Of a DNA stretch of 25,220 nt, positions 11,929 to 20,174 are shown piece by piece. Below the pieces are notes generated by a model, which searched no databases, was not told where the DNA came from, and saw only the letters and a list, made by a program, of their open reading frames with translations. Origin of the DNA: an uncultured Selenomonadales bacterium (GTDB taxonomy: Bacteria > Bacillota > Negativicutes > Selenomonadales > Selenomonadaceae); NCBI GenBank assembly GCA_937915725.1, contig CALGGV010000319.1, forward strand, positions 1 to 25,220. Reading direction: 5' to 3'. The first letter of the stretch is position 1. Each line of letters starts with the position of its first letter. A program made the translations under genes and the position numbers.

Positions 11929-14565
11929 TTGAAATATATGACGGGAAATGAACTGCGCGAGGCGTATGTAAAATTTTTTGAAAGTAAGGGACATTTACAT
12001 TTGCCGAGCGCGTCACTTATTCCTAAAGACGATCCAACTTTGTTAATGATAGGCGCGGGAATGGCTCCCTTTAAAGCATTTTTCACGGGCAAAGTTACGC
12101 CGCCGCGCCGCCGCGTTACAACTTCTCAACGTTGCGTGCGTACCGGCGATATTGAAAACGTCGGCAGAACTGCGCGACACCATACATATTTTGAAATGTT
12201 GGGAAATTTTTCATTCGGCGATTATTTCAAAGAAAGTGCAATTCCGTGGGCATGGGAATTTTTAACCGAAATTTGCGAATTGCCAAAAGATAAACTTTGG
12301 ATTTCAATTTATCCCAAAGATGACGAGGCAGAAAAAATTTGGAAACAACAACCCGGCTTAAATCCCGCGCATATTGTGCGAATGGAAGATAATTTTTGGG
12401 AAATTGGCACGGGCGGTCCTTGCGGTCCGGATTCTGAAATTTATATCGATTTGGGCGAAGAGCGCGGCTGCGGTAAAGAAACTTGTGCGCCCGGTTGCGA
12501 TTGTGACAGATATTTGGAAATTTGGAATTTGGTTTTCACTCAATACAATAAAACTGAAGACGGCAAGTACGAGCCTTTGGAACATAAAAATATTGATACA
12601 GGTTGCGGGCTTGAAAGGCTTGCATCCGTTTTGCAAAACAAGAAAACCAACTTTGAAACAGATTTACTTTTTCCGATTATCGAATACGTTGAAAAATGTT
12701 GCGGCTTGAATTACGGCGACGACGCCAAAAAAGATATTTCCTTCAAAGTCATTGCCGACCACGCCCGCAGTATGTCAATTATGATTATGGACGGGATTCT
12801 GCCTTCAAACGAAGGGCGCGGCTACGTTTTGCGCAGAATTTTAAGACGTGCAATTCGTCACGGGCGAATGTTGGGAATTAAAGACGCTTTCCTTGAAGGC
12901 GCGGTTGACGCTGTTGCAAAAATTTATAACGGCGTTGCTGACTTTGAAGAACTTGAAAAAAATATTTCCTACATTAAAAAAGTTATTCGCATTGAAGAAG
13001 ATAGATTTGCAGCAACCCTCGCGCAGGGCATGGAACTTTTGAGTAAAGAAATTGACGCCGTTAAACAGGCTAAAAAATCTGAACTTGGCGGCGAATTTAT
13101 TTTCAAACTTTATGATACTTACGGTTTCCCCTTTGAATTAACTGAAGAAATTTTGGCTGAAAATTCTTTGACGCCCGACAAAGACGGCTTTAACGCGGCT
13201 ATGGAAAATCAGCGTAAACGCGCCCGCGCCGCTCGTGCCGCCAATGAATGGGCAGCAATTCCCGACCTTTCTTCAATCGATACAAAATCTTTGAAATCTG
13301 ACAGCGCGGCTACTGAATCGAAAATTGTTGCAATGTGGAAAAACGGTAAACTTGTCGAAGAAATTCAAGACGGCGACGAAGTAGGAATAATTTTGCAAGT
13401 CACGCCTTTTTATGCTGAAGGCGGCGGGCAAGTCGGCGACGTTGGAGAATTTTTGGGCGAATTTTGCAAAATCAGAATCGACAACGCAAAAAAACTTCCC
13501 GACGGTACAATTTACCATGAGGCGTACGTTGAGGAAGGGCAAATTAAACGCGGCGAAACTGTAAAAATTATCGTTGACGCAGATAAAAAACTTTCTTCAG
13601 CGCGTAACCATACTGCTACACATTTATTGCAAGCCGCGCTTAGAAAAATTGTTGGTGAACAAGTTCATCAAGCAGGCTCCCTTGTTACGCCTGAAAGACT
13701 GCGTTTTGACTTTTCAAATTTTGAACCTGTCACGCCTCAACAAATTTCAGCCGTTGAAGAAATGGTAAATGAAGAAATTTTAAAGGCGGTTGACGTCGAT
13801 ATTAAACAGATGAGCATTGACGACGCAAAAAAATTAGGCGCAATGGCTTTATTCGGCGAAAAGTACGGAAATATTGTACGCGTTGTTACAGTTCCAAATT
13901 TCAGCTGTGAACTTTGCGGCGGCTCTCACGTCAAAAACGTCGGGCAAATTGGCAGATTTAAAATCGTCAGTGAAAGTGGCGTAGCGGCGGGCGTGCGCAG
14001 AATTGAGGCAATTACAGGACGCGCCGCAATTCTTGACGCCAATAAACAAAATCAAATTTTAAATTCTGTTTCAACATTGTTAAAAGTTCGTGCTGAAGAT
14101 TTACCCGCACAGGTTGAAAAAATTCTTGCCGAAGATAAATCCATGAAAAAGCAACTCGAACAAGTTCAATCAATGAAAGAAAAAGCTGAAGCGCAAAAAC
14201 TTTTAATGGCGGCAAATGAAATTGGAAAAGTTAAATATTTATCCGGCGTCGCGCAGGCTGAAAATATGGATAAACTGCGCGAAATTGCAGATTTTCTTGT
14301 TGATAAAGTTGATACGGGCGTTGCAGTTTTGGCGGCGGTAAATGAAGGCAAAGTTAATCTTGTGGTTAAAGCTGACAAAAAAGCCGTTGCACTCGGAGTT
14401 CACGCCGGAAAAATCGTCAAGGAAATTTCAAAACTTATTGGCGGCGGCGGCGGCGGGCGTCCCGATATGGCACAAGCAGGCGGTAAAAATCCTGACGGCT
14501 TGCCCAAAATGTTTGAAACTGCCGAAAGTTTAATTCGTAATTTAGGCAAGAGACAAGAGGCATAA
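11929..14565 (+). CDS. alaS: Alanyl-tRNA synthetase
   Basis: 878 residues, full length for AlaRS. It charges tRNA-Ala and edits Ser/Gly mischarging. The TTG start at 11929 is preferred because GGAGG lies eight nt upstream; the ATG at 11938 would be too far. Catalytic core: GNELREAYVKFFESKGH, the RCVRTGDIENVG segment and the motif 2-like region HHTYFEMLGNFSFGDYF. The editing domain has the zinc residues His561 and His565 (NHTATH), Cys663 and His667 (CGGSH). The C-Ala domain ends with the glycine loop GGGGGGRPDMAQAGG. The last five or so residues are coded inside a heptamer repeat that continues past the stop. Confidence 0.98.
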   Translation: MKYMTGNELREAYVKFFESKGHLHLPSASLIPKDDPTLLMIGAGMAPFKAFFTGKVTPPRRRVTTSQRCVRTGDIENVGRTARHHTYFEMLGNFSFGDYFKESAIPWAWEFLTEICELPKDKLWISIYPKDDEAEKIWKQQPGLNPAHIVRMEDNFWEIGTGGPCGPDSEIYIDLGEERGCGKETCAPGCDCDRYLEIWNLVFTQYNKTEDGKYEPLEHKNIDTGCGLERLASVLQNKKTNFETDLLFPIIEYVEKCCGLNYGDDAKKDISFKVIADHARSMSIMIMDGILPSNEGRGYVLRRILRRAIRHGRMLGIKDAFLEGAVDAVAKIYNGVADFEELEKNISYIKKVIRIEEDRFAATLAQGMELLSKEIDAVKQAKKSELGGEFIFKLYDTYGFPFELTEEILAENSLTPDKDGFNAAMENQRKRARAARAANEWAAIPDLSSIDTKSLKSDSAATESKIVAMWKNGKLVEEIQDGDEVGIILQVTPFYAEGGGQVGDVGEFLGEFCKIRIDNAKKLPDGTIYHEAYVEEGQIKRGETVKIIVDADKKLSSARNHTATHLLQAALRKIVGEQVHQAGSLVTPERLRFDFSNFEPVTPQQISAVEEMVNEEILKAVDVDIKQMSIDDAKKLGAMALFGEKYGNIVRVVTVPNFSCELCGGSHVKNVGQIGRFKIVSESGVAAGVRRIEAITGRAAILDANKQNQILNSVSTLLKVRAEDLPAQVEKILAEDKSMKKQLEQVQSMKEKAEAQKLLMAANEIGKVKYLSGVAQAENMDKLREIADFLVDKVDTGVAVLAAVNEGKVNLVVKADKKAVALGVHAGKIVKEISKLIGGGGGGRPDMAQAGGKNPDGLPKMFETAESLIRNLGKRQEA

Positions 14566-14613
14566 GGCAAGAGTTTTTATTACTGACTACTGCCTTTTGC
14601 CTTCTGCCTAAAA
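14541..14613. repeat. Facing 7-nt arrays across the alaS stop
   Basis: The left array has GGCAAGA/GACAAGA/GGCATAA/GGCAAGA units (14544-14571), the right one TGCCTTT/TGCCTTC/TGCCTAA (14591-14611). TTTAGGCA pairs with TGCCTAAA at the base, and AGGCA..GGCA with TGCC..TGCCT above it, giving a hairpin. The alaS stop (14563-14565) lies in the left array. Confidence 0.8.
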
Positions 14614-14636
14614 ACTGACTGAAAGGAAGTTTTTCA

Positions 14637-15152
14637 ATGTTTAAATCAATGGTAGACGCGGCGGCGAAAAAACTCGGCGGCGTTGCTGAAAAACTCGATG
14701 ACGCCGTTGAAAAAGCCAAAGAAAAAAAAGACGAAATTAAAGAAAACGTTGCAGAAAAAATCGACGACGCCAAAGAAAAAGTTGTCGAAACTAAAGACAA
14801 TATCAAAGAAACTTTCGAAGAAAAAGTTGACGACGCAAAAGAAAGAGTTACTGCCGCCAAAAATGATTTAGTCGAAACTAAAGACAATATCAAAGAATCC
14901 GTTGAAGAAAAAGTTGACGACGCAAAAGAAAGAGTTACTGCCGCTGCAAAAGATCTTTCCAATGCTAAGGGCACTGTAAAAGAAGTTGCAGGCGACGTTA
15001 AAGAAAGTGTAAATGAAAAAGTCGATAACGCCGTTGAAAAAGCCAAAGACGCCAAATTTAATGCTGAAATGGCTGTTAAAGGCGCAATTCGCAGCCACCT
15101 TAAAGAAACTACTCAACAAATTCAAAAAGCTGGCGGCAATTTAAAAGATTAA
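14637..15152 (+). CDS. LEA-like / amphipathic coiled-coil protein
   Basis: 171 residues from ATG 14637 with AAAGGAAG upstream. The composition is extreme: mostly Lys, Glu, Asp, Ala and Val, no Cys, no Trp, few aromatics. Units of the form E-K-V-D-D-A-K-E-R/K-V recur at about 11-residue spacing, as in group 3 LEA proteins and apolipoprotein-like helices. Residues 50-78 and 79-107 are a duplicated 29-residue block, matched at DNA level by an 87-bp direct repeat. There is no signal peptide or membrane segment, although the last 40 residues lose the repeat. Such proteins protect proteins or membranes during drying, freezing or osmotic stress (family knowledge); the role here is inferred. Probably cotranscribed with alaS; followed by a strong terminator. 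Confidence 0.85.
   Translation: MFKSMVDAAAKKLGGVAEKLDDAVEKAKEKKDEIKENVAEKIDDAKEKVVETKDNIKETFEEKVDDAKERVTAAKNDLVETKDNIKESVEEKVDDAKERVTAAAKDLSNAKGTVKEVAGDVKESVNEKVDNAVEKAKDAKFNAEMAVKGAIRSHLKETTQQIQKAGGNLKD
14784..14957 (+). repeat. 87-bp internal direct repeat in the LEA-like gene
   Basis: Two units (14784-14870 and 14871-14957) begin with GTCGAAACTAAAGACAATAT and stay nearly identical through GTTGACGACGCAAAAG. The length is 29 codons, so copies can be gained or lost without breaking the frame. Confidence 0.9.
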
Positions 15153-15180
15153 AAATTTTTTAACTTAAAATAAAATAGAA

Positions 15181-15210
15181 AAACCCTTCCAAATGAGGAA
15201 GGGCTTTTTT
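15181..15210 (+). terminator. Terminator after the LEA-like gene
   Basis: CCCTTCC (15184-15190) and GGAAGGG (15197-15203) form a perfect 7-bp stem with a 6-nt loop, then CTTTTTT. An A-run on the other side allows it to stop the converging aldo/keto reductase transcript too. Confidence 0.9.
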
Positions 15211-15228
15211 ATTATTAATTATAAATTT

Positions 15229-16263
15229 TTATTTTGGGGCGTTTTGTATCCATACCTGAGAATTTTTATTTGCGGCAGGTTTATTTTGTGCCATAACTCC
15301 AACTAAATTATGCGGCGTGTAAAGTTCCTCAAGATAATTTATATCTTCGTCAGAAAGTTTTAAATCTGTAGCCTTAGCCGCGCCGTCGATATGATGAAAT
15401 TTTGTTGCGCCAACAACCGGCGATTCAACTTTTGTTAAAAGCCACGCCAAAGAAATTTCTGTCATTGAGACGCCGTATTTTTCAGAAAGTTCAATGACGC
15501 GCTCAATAATTTTTGAATCAGTTTCAGCCGTTGCATCATATTTAAATTTTGCATAAGAATCTTCCTGTAAACGTTTTGAAGTTTCGCCGGGCTTTTTGGA
15601 AAGTCTGCCGCTTGCAAGCGCACTGTAGGGCGTCATTGCAATATTTTCTTCTGCACAAAACGCCGCCATTTCCCGTTCTTCCTCGCGGAAAATTAAATTG
15701 TAATGATTCTGCACTGAAATAAATTTGGCGAAATTATTTTTTTCTGCAAGCGCGTTAGCCTTTGCAAGTTGATAAGCGTAACAATTCGCAATTCCAATGT
15801 AACGAACTTTTCCGGCTTTAACAGCGTTGTTTAATCCTTCCAAAATATCCAAAATCGGCGTCTGATAATCCCACATATGATAAATATACAAGTCAACAAA
15901 ATCCATTCCTAGATTTTTCAAACTTCTGTCAATCATATCTGCAATATGTGCTTGTCCGCTGATATTATTTTCAATTTCGGCAGGAGAGCGCGGCAAAAAT
16001 TTTGTGGCTATAAAAACTTCCTCGCGTTTTGCAAAATCTTTCAGCGCACGCCCTACAAATTGTTCACTGCTGCCTTGCTGATAAACTATCGCAGTATCGA
16101 AAAAATTTATTCCACTTTCCAGCGCGTGTTTGATAATTTCACGGGATTTTTCTTCGTCAAGTGTCCAGCTGTGTTGACCGGTTGCCGCGTTGCCGAATCC
16201 CATACAGCCCAAACAAATTCTTGAAACATTTAAATTTGAATTGCCGAGTTTAACATATTTCAT
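15229..16263 (-). CDS. Aldo/keto reductase (1)
   Basis: 344 residues from ATG 16263 with GGGGAGGA upstream. The catalytic tetrad of the AKR barrel is complete: Asp56, Tyr61, Lys88 and His129. The start KLGNSNLNVSRICLGCMGFG and the later NCYAYQLAKA and LAWLLTK segments are typical of NADPH-dependent AKRs of the YajO/Tas-like group, which reduce aldehydes and ketones. It is the last gene of the long minus-strand cluster, 24 bp after the esterase. One of three AKRs here, only distantly alike, so they probably act on different carbonyls. Confidence 0.95.
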   Translation of the reverse strand: MKYVKLGNSNLNVSRICLGCMGFGNAATGQHSWTLDEEKSREIIKHALESGINFFDTAIVYQQGSSEQFVGRALKDFAKREEVFIATKFLPRSPAEIENNISGQAHIADMIDRSLKNLGMDFVDLYIYHMWDYQTPILDILEGLNNAVKAGKVRYIGIANCYAYQLAKANALAEKNNFAKFISVQNHYNLIFREEEREMAAFCAEENIAMTPYSALASGRLSKKPGETSKRLQEDSYAKFKYDATAETDSKIIERVIELSEKYGVSMTEISLAWLLTKVESPVVGATKFHHIDGAAKATDLKLSDEDINYLEELYTPHNLVGVMAQNKPAANKNSQVWIQNAPK

Positions 16264-16287
16264 AAAAATTCCTCCCCAAAAAATTTT

Positions 16288-17274
16288 TCAATCGTCCATA
16301 TTTTGATTTATAAAATCTTGAATTTCTTTAAAAGAATCTAAACTGTCCTGCAATTCCGGCAACATTAAAGCGAAGTCGTGCGGCATACCGGGATAAACCG
16401 TTAAAACAACTTTCACATCGTCAGCCGCCGCTTTTTTTGCAAGCTCAATACATTCATCTAAAAGTAATTCGTAGCCGCCGGATTGAATTAACATTGTAGG
16501 AAAATTTTTTAAATCTGCATAAATTGGCGAAAGGCGCGGGTCTTTTACTTTGTAACCTTTGGCGTAAGCAGGTTTTTTAATTGCCTCGAAAAGCGGAGAA
16601 TATCCTTTGCCCAAAACTAAATCTCGTGTTTCATTGTATTTGCGTGAAGGAAAATTCGTAGTCATAGCCGCCCACGGCGATACTAAAATATTTAATTTCG
16701 GTTGCGGAAGATTATTTTCTTTCAGATAAATTGAAAGTGCCAAAGTCAAATTTCCGCCCGCAGAATCGCCAATTACAATAATATTTTCCGGCGCAATTCC
16801 ACGATTTAAAATTTCTTTGTAAGCTTTAACGGCGTCTTCTTGCGCGGCAGGAAAAGTATTTTGCGGAGCAATTCTGTAATCAATCATGTAAACTTGTTTT
16901 GCGTCTGCAAGCACGCCTTGAATTATCCCCAAATTTCTGTGACCGTTTCTAAGCGGCAAAACGTAGCCGCCGCCGTGAAATTGCAAAACAACTCTTTCAG
17001 TACCGGCATTAGGATTTTCCAAAACTTCGCAGGGTAAACCGTCAAGCTCAAATTTTTCATAATTCCAGCCGTCGGGAACTTCAAAATTTATTGCGGCAGG
17101 TTTAGCATTTGGCGCAGGATGAAAAAGCGCGTTCATTTTTTCGGCAATGTAATTTTGTTTTGCAGTTCCTTCAAGTTTTACGCTGTCTTGTGGAAAGTTC
17201 CACGCCGCCGCCGCAAATACCGTTGAAAAATTTAAAATCAGCGCAGACACTACGATTAAAAATATTTTCCGCAC
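16288..17274 (-). CDS. Exported alpha/beta hydrolase (HSL-type esterase)
   Basis: 328 residues, start GTG 17272-17274 with AAGGAGG eight nt upstream; a longer frame runs back through a terminator and is rejected. The N-terminus is a signal peptide (MRKIFLIVVSALILNFSTVFA). Hydrolase motifs are clear: oxyanion-hole HGGGY, DYRIAP, nucleophile elbow GDSAGGN, and the catalytic His in MPHDFAL. These mark the hormone-sensitive-lipase-like alpha/beta hydrolase-3 family, usually esterases for short acyl or acetyl groups. The signal puts it in the periplasm or envelope. It follows a terminator that leaves little space for a promoter. Confidence 0.93.
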   Translation of the reverse strand: MRKIFLIVVSALILNFSTVFAAAAWNFPQDSVKLEGTAKQNYIAEKMNALFHPAPNAKPAAINFEVPDGWNYEKFELDGLPCEVLENPNAGTERVVLQFHGGGYVLPLRNGHRNLGIIQGVLADAKQVYMIDYRIAPQNTFPAAQEDAVKAYKEILNRGIAPENIIVIGDSAGGNLTLALSIYLKENNLPQPKLNILVSPWAAMTTNFPSRKYNETRDLVLGKGYSPLFEAIKKPAYAKGYKVKDPRLSPIYADLKNFPTMLIQSGGYELLLDECIELAKKAAADDVKVVLTVYPGMPHDFALMLPELQDSLDSFKEIQDFINQNMDD

Positions 17275-17291
17275 AAAATTTACCTCCTTAC

Positions 17292-17325
17292 AAAAAAGCC
17301 GCCGACTTTTGCCGACGGTTTTTAT
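17292..17325 (-). terminator. Terminator between tautomerase and esterase genes
   Basis: CCGTCGGC and GTCGGCGG on the minus strand (17311-17318 with 17299-17306) pair over 8 bp with a 4-nt loop, followed by C and six T. T-runs also flank it on the plus strand. The esterase ribosome binding site starts only a few bases beyond the T-run. Confidence 0.8.
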
Positions 17326-17347
17326 TTTTTCAAAGTGCGCCAAATTT

Positions 17348-17548
17348 TTACTTTTTGTTTTCAGCCATAAACTGTTTCAAAGTTTTGCCGCCGACCCCCC
17401 AATTATCAAGGTCGTTTTCTTTAACAAGGACGTAGAAAAATTTTTCGTCAACGCCCAAAATTTCGCTCGCTTTTTTGGTAAGCTCGGCAATTAATTTTTC
17501 CTTTTGCTCCTGCGTTGGATGAACCGCTTCAACTGAAATTAACGGCAT
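17348..17548 (-). CDS. 4-oxalocrotonate tautomerase-family protein
   Basis: 66 residues, start ATG 17548 with GGGAGGA upstream. Pro2 directly follows the start Met, so after Met removal it gives the catalytic N-terminal proline of the tautomerase superfamily. The segment TQEQKEKLIAELTKKASEI and the end NDLDNWGVGGKTL fit the small 4-OT-type subunits. The arginines that bind the dicarboxylate in true 4-oxalocrotonate tautomerase are not seen at the expected places (Thr and Tyr instead), so the substrate is probably different. It lies 12 bp after the DJ-1-type gene. Confidence 0.88.
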   Translation of the reverse strand: MPLISVEAVHPTQEQKEKLIAELTKKASEILGVDEKFFYVLVKENDLDNWGVGGKTLKQFMAENKK

Positions 17549-17560
17549 AAAAATTCCTCC

Positions 17561-18235
17561 CTAATTTAAAATTTTTATAACAGCGTCGCCGACACTAGCC
17601 GCGCTTGCGGGATTTTGCCCCGTAACAAGCCGCCCGTCAACAACAACATTATCGCTCCAATTTGCGGCGGCGTGATGAGTTGCGCCGTGTTCGTTAAGTT
17701 TATCTGCCAACAAAAACGGTACAATTTTTGTTCCTTGCACTTCGTCTTCTTCGGCGTTGGTAAAGCCCGTAACATTTTTTCCGGCAACTAAATAATTTCC
17801 GTTGCTAAGTTTGACATTTACGAGAGCCGCCGGACCGTGACAAACTGCAGAAACAACGCCGCCGTTTTCGTAAATTTCACGAGTAACTTTATCAATCGCC
17901 GCGCTGTCCGGAAAATCCCACATCACGCCGTGCCCGCCTGCGAAAAATATTGCAACATAATCTTTGGCGTTGACTTCAGAAAGTTTCAGCGTGTTTTGAT
18001 ATTTTTTCTGAAAAGTTGGATTGTCCCAAAATTTTTTATTAATTGCGTCAGAAAAATCTAAACTGCCTTCATCAATCGGAGGCTTGCCGCCCTTAATCGA
18101 CGCCAAAACAGTTTCGTAACCCGCCGCCTCAAATTTTGCCATTGGGTGAGTAAGTTCACTAAGCCAAAAACCGGTAGGAATACCCGTGTTGCCTTTGACA
18201 TTGTTGCTTGTTACCACGCACAAAATTTTTTTCAT
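17561..18235 (-). CDS. DJ-1/PfpI family protein, Hsp31-like
   Basis: 224 residues from ATG 18235, GAGGTG upstream. The nucleophile elbow AVCHGPAAL carries Cys132 and His133; Glu27 (FWLSELTHP) is the partner expected in this family. The N-terminal GIPTGFWLSELTHP and the long DYVAIFFAGGHGVMWDFPD segment match the Hsp31/glyoxalase III branch, which converts methylglyoxal to lactate without glutathione or acts as a deglycase/chaperone; the activity is debated and not provable from sequence. The gene starts two bases after the AKR stop. Confidence 0.9.
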   Translation of the reverse strand: MKKILCVVTSNNVKGNTGIPTGFWLSELTHPMAKFEAAGYETVLASIKGGKPPIDEGSLDFSDAINKKFWDNPTFQKKYQNTLKLSEVNAKDYVAIFFAGGHGVMWDFPDSAAIDKVTREIYENGGVVSAVCHGPAALVNVKLSNGNYLVAGKNVTGFTNAEEDEVQGTKIVPFLLADKLNEHGATHHAAANWSDNVVVDGRLVTGQNPASAASVGDAVIKILN

Positions 18236-18237
18236 AT

Positions 18238-19371
18238 TTACACCTCGTATTTGAAAAACATTCCGTCAGTTAAAAATTTTTCGGCGTCTTTAACAATTTT
18301 TGTAATATCTTCGCCGTTGCAAATAATTTTTTCGTCAAAGCAGGGCGCGTCCATTTTGATTTTATGTTTAGCTTTTTCAAGTGAAAAATAATTTGCCTCC
18401 GCAGAAAAATTCGGTACGGGTTGAATCATTGAATTGTTGTACGTTTCCAAAACTTCAGCCGCCGAAATTCCCTTAGGCTTAATATTTTCGTATTCTGCGA
18501 AAGTTGCCTTTTTGAGTGGTCCGCTTTCACGATAAATTTTATTTGCCTGCGCGACAATTTTTTGTTCGTCAGAATTGAGCGGCGCAAAATTTTTCATTGT
18601 TGCAAGATTATCTTTGACTTGTTCCAAATTTGACATACCGGAAATTACGGCGATAACGTCTTCAAGACTTGCCGCAAAACGTATCGCCCAACTTGCAACC
18701 GAATTTTCGGGCGCGGCAGTTTTAAAAATTTTTTCGACTTCAGCCGGAGCCTTTGCCAATGTACCGCCTTTTACCGGCTCCATTATCAAAACTTTTTTGC
18801 CGTGCTTGCGAATTGTTTCATAACATTTTTTCGACTGAATGTAATAACTTTCCCAGTCAATATAATTTACGACAATTTGAACTGCCTCAACTTCCGGATG
18901 TTCAGTCAAAATTTTATCCAAAACTTCTGCCGAATCGTGGAAAGAAAAGCCGATATGTTTAATTTTACCTGCGGCTTTCCACTTTTTCATATGCTCAAAC
19001 ATTTTGCAATTTTTGACAACGCCCTCATAGCGAATGATATTCATATTGTGCAACAAAAAATAATCGAAGTACTCGACGCCGCAATTTTCAAGCTGCTTGT
19101 TAAAAGTTTCTTCGACTTGATTTTCTTCATTAATTGCGAAAATTGGAAGTTTTGAAGTCAAAATAAATTTGTCGCGGGCGTAACGCTTGACCAAACATTC
19201 TTTAATTGCATTTTCGCTCGCTCCTCCGTGATACACAAACGAAGTATCGAAATAATTAAATCCCGCCGCCAAATATTCGTCAACCATTTTTTTTACTTGT
19301 TCCAAGTCAATGTCAGTTTGATTATTGGATAGCAACGGCAGACGCATCCATCCGAATCCCAAATTTGCCAT
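18238..19371 (-). CDS. Aldo/keto reductase (2), COG1453-like without Fe-S cysteines
   Basis: 377 residues from ATG 19371. The AKR tetrad is complete (Asp42, Tyr47, Lys74, His108). Length and the middle part (GFSFHDSAEVLDKIL, VQIVVNYIDW, VMEP-like LIMEPVKGG) match the larger predicted oxidoreductases of the AKR superfamily that usually carry a C-terminal 4Fe-4S cysteine cluster. Here the place where the cysteines belong (after about residue 285) reads RESGPLKKATFAEYENI and has none; only two cysteines occur near the end (CFDEKIIC). So it probably lost the cluster. EFR1-type flavodoxin/ferredoxin gene directly upstream, 12 bp away. Confidence 0.92.
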   Translation of the reverse strand: MANLGFGWMRLPLLSNNQTDIDLEQVKKMVDEYLAAGFNYFDTSFVYHGGASENAIKECLVKRYARDKFILTSKLPIFAINEENQVEETFNKQLENCGVEYFDYFLLHNMNIIRYEGVVKNCKMFEHMKKWKAAGKIKHIGFSFHDSAEVLDKILTEHPEVEAVQIVVNYIDWESYYIQSKKCYETIRKHGKKVLIMEPVKGGTLAKAPAEVEKIFKTAAPENSVASWAIRFAASLEDVIAVISGMSNLEQVKDNLATMKNFAPLNSDEQKIVAQANKIYRESGPLKKATFAEYENIKPKGISAAEVLETYNNSMIQPVPNFSAEANYFSLEKAKHKIKMDAPCFDEKIICNGEDITKIVKDAEKFLTDGMFFKYEV

Positions 19372-19383
19372 AGAATCACCGCC

Positions 19384-20151
19384 TCAAATAATTTTTTTGA
19401 TACGCGGATTGTGATATTGCCCGCGCCCTTCAGTTTGATTGTTGAAATTAATTGCATTTTTGGGGCAACAGTGCAGACAGCCGAAACAAAGCGTGCATTT
19501 TTCTTTTACCCAGACGGGCTTTTTATTTTGAATTTCAATGACTTTAAGCGGGCATTGACGCGCACATTTGCCGCAACCTACGCAATTTTCATTGACTGTA
19601 AAATTTTTTGTGTCGCGCAGATTTTCATAAATTGCATAACGCTTTTCAGCCTCTTCAGCCGAAATGCTTGCAGGGATTTTAATTTTTTCTTGACGCAAAA
19701 TTTTTCCAACAATTTCTTTTAAAGCCGGCTCAACTTTACTTTCAGCTTGTTCAACATATTTTTTATCATTCAAATCAAAAAACGGCGTCCAGTTGTCAAC
19801 CATAAAAATTACAAATTCCGCGTCGAGTTGCAAGCCGAAATTTTGTAAAGTTTTTTCTGCCTCAAGATTAATATTGCCCGCGCCGCCACCGCAAGTTGCA
19901 ACAAAATAGGTGTAGTGATTTTCGCCTTTAACGTTGATTTTAATATTTTTGAAAAAATCTTTGACGATTGAAGGAAATCCGCCAAAATAAACCGGCAGTA
20001 CCACGCCGAAATTTTCATTTTCTGCAAGCGTGAAATTTTTTTCGCCGCCGTTTAAAACTTGCCGAATTGAAATAACTTTGTCATTCGTGGCAGCGGCTAT
20101 TTGTTCTGCAACAAATTGACTGTTGCCGGTTGACGAAAAATAAATAATCAT
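19384..20151 (-). CDS. EFR1-type flavodoxin/ferredoxin fusion
   Basis: 255 residues from ATG 20151 behind AGGAG. The N-terminal part is a flavodoxin-like domain with the phosphate loop FSSTGNSQFVA (5-15) and PVYFGGFPS; the C-terminal 65 residues hold two 4Fe-4S motifs, CVGCGKCARQCP and CTLCFGCLHCCP. This is the EFR1 family architecture, an electron carrier or reductase found widely in gut anaerobes. It could feed electrons to the neighbouring oxidoreductases; this partnership is inferred from position only. Confidence 0.93.
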   Translation of the reverse strand: MIIYFSSTGNSQFVAEQIAAATNDKVISIRQVLNGGEKNFTLAENENFGVVLPVYFGGFPSIVKDFFKNIKINVKGENHYTYFVATCGGGAGNINLEAEKTLQNFGLQLDAEFVIFMVDNWTPFFDLNDKKYVEQAESKVEPALKEIVGKILRQEKIKIPASISAEEAEKRYAIYENLRDTKNFTVNENCVGCGKCARQCPLKVIEIQNKKPVWVKEKCTLCFGCLHCCPKNAINFNNQTEGRGQYHNPRIKKII

Positions 20152-20174
20152 CGTTAAACTCTCCTAAAATTTTT

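Noticed and set aside
11593..11929. T-box or other riboswitch upstream of alaS
   Set aside because: The predicted leader of the operon is about 30 nt and the gap before alaS is 29 bp, too short for a known riboswitch.
14435..15055. Long minus-strand open frame of 206 codons opposite alaS and the LEA-like gene
   Set aside because: It is the mirror of a Lys/Glu-rich coding sequence and gives a Ser/Phe/Leu-rich product without a start site; the plus-strand gene has a ribosome site and terminator.
16288..17343. Longer form of the esterase starting at 17343
   Set aside because: It would run through the terminator stem at 17299-17318 and hide the signal peptide; the GTG at 17274 has an ideal ribosome site.
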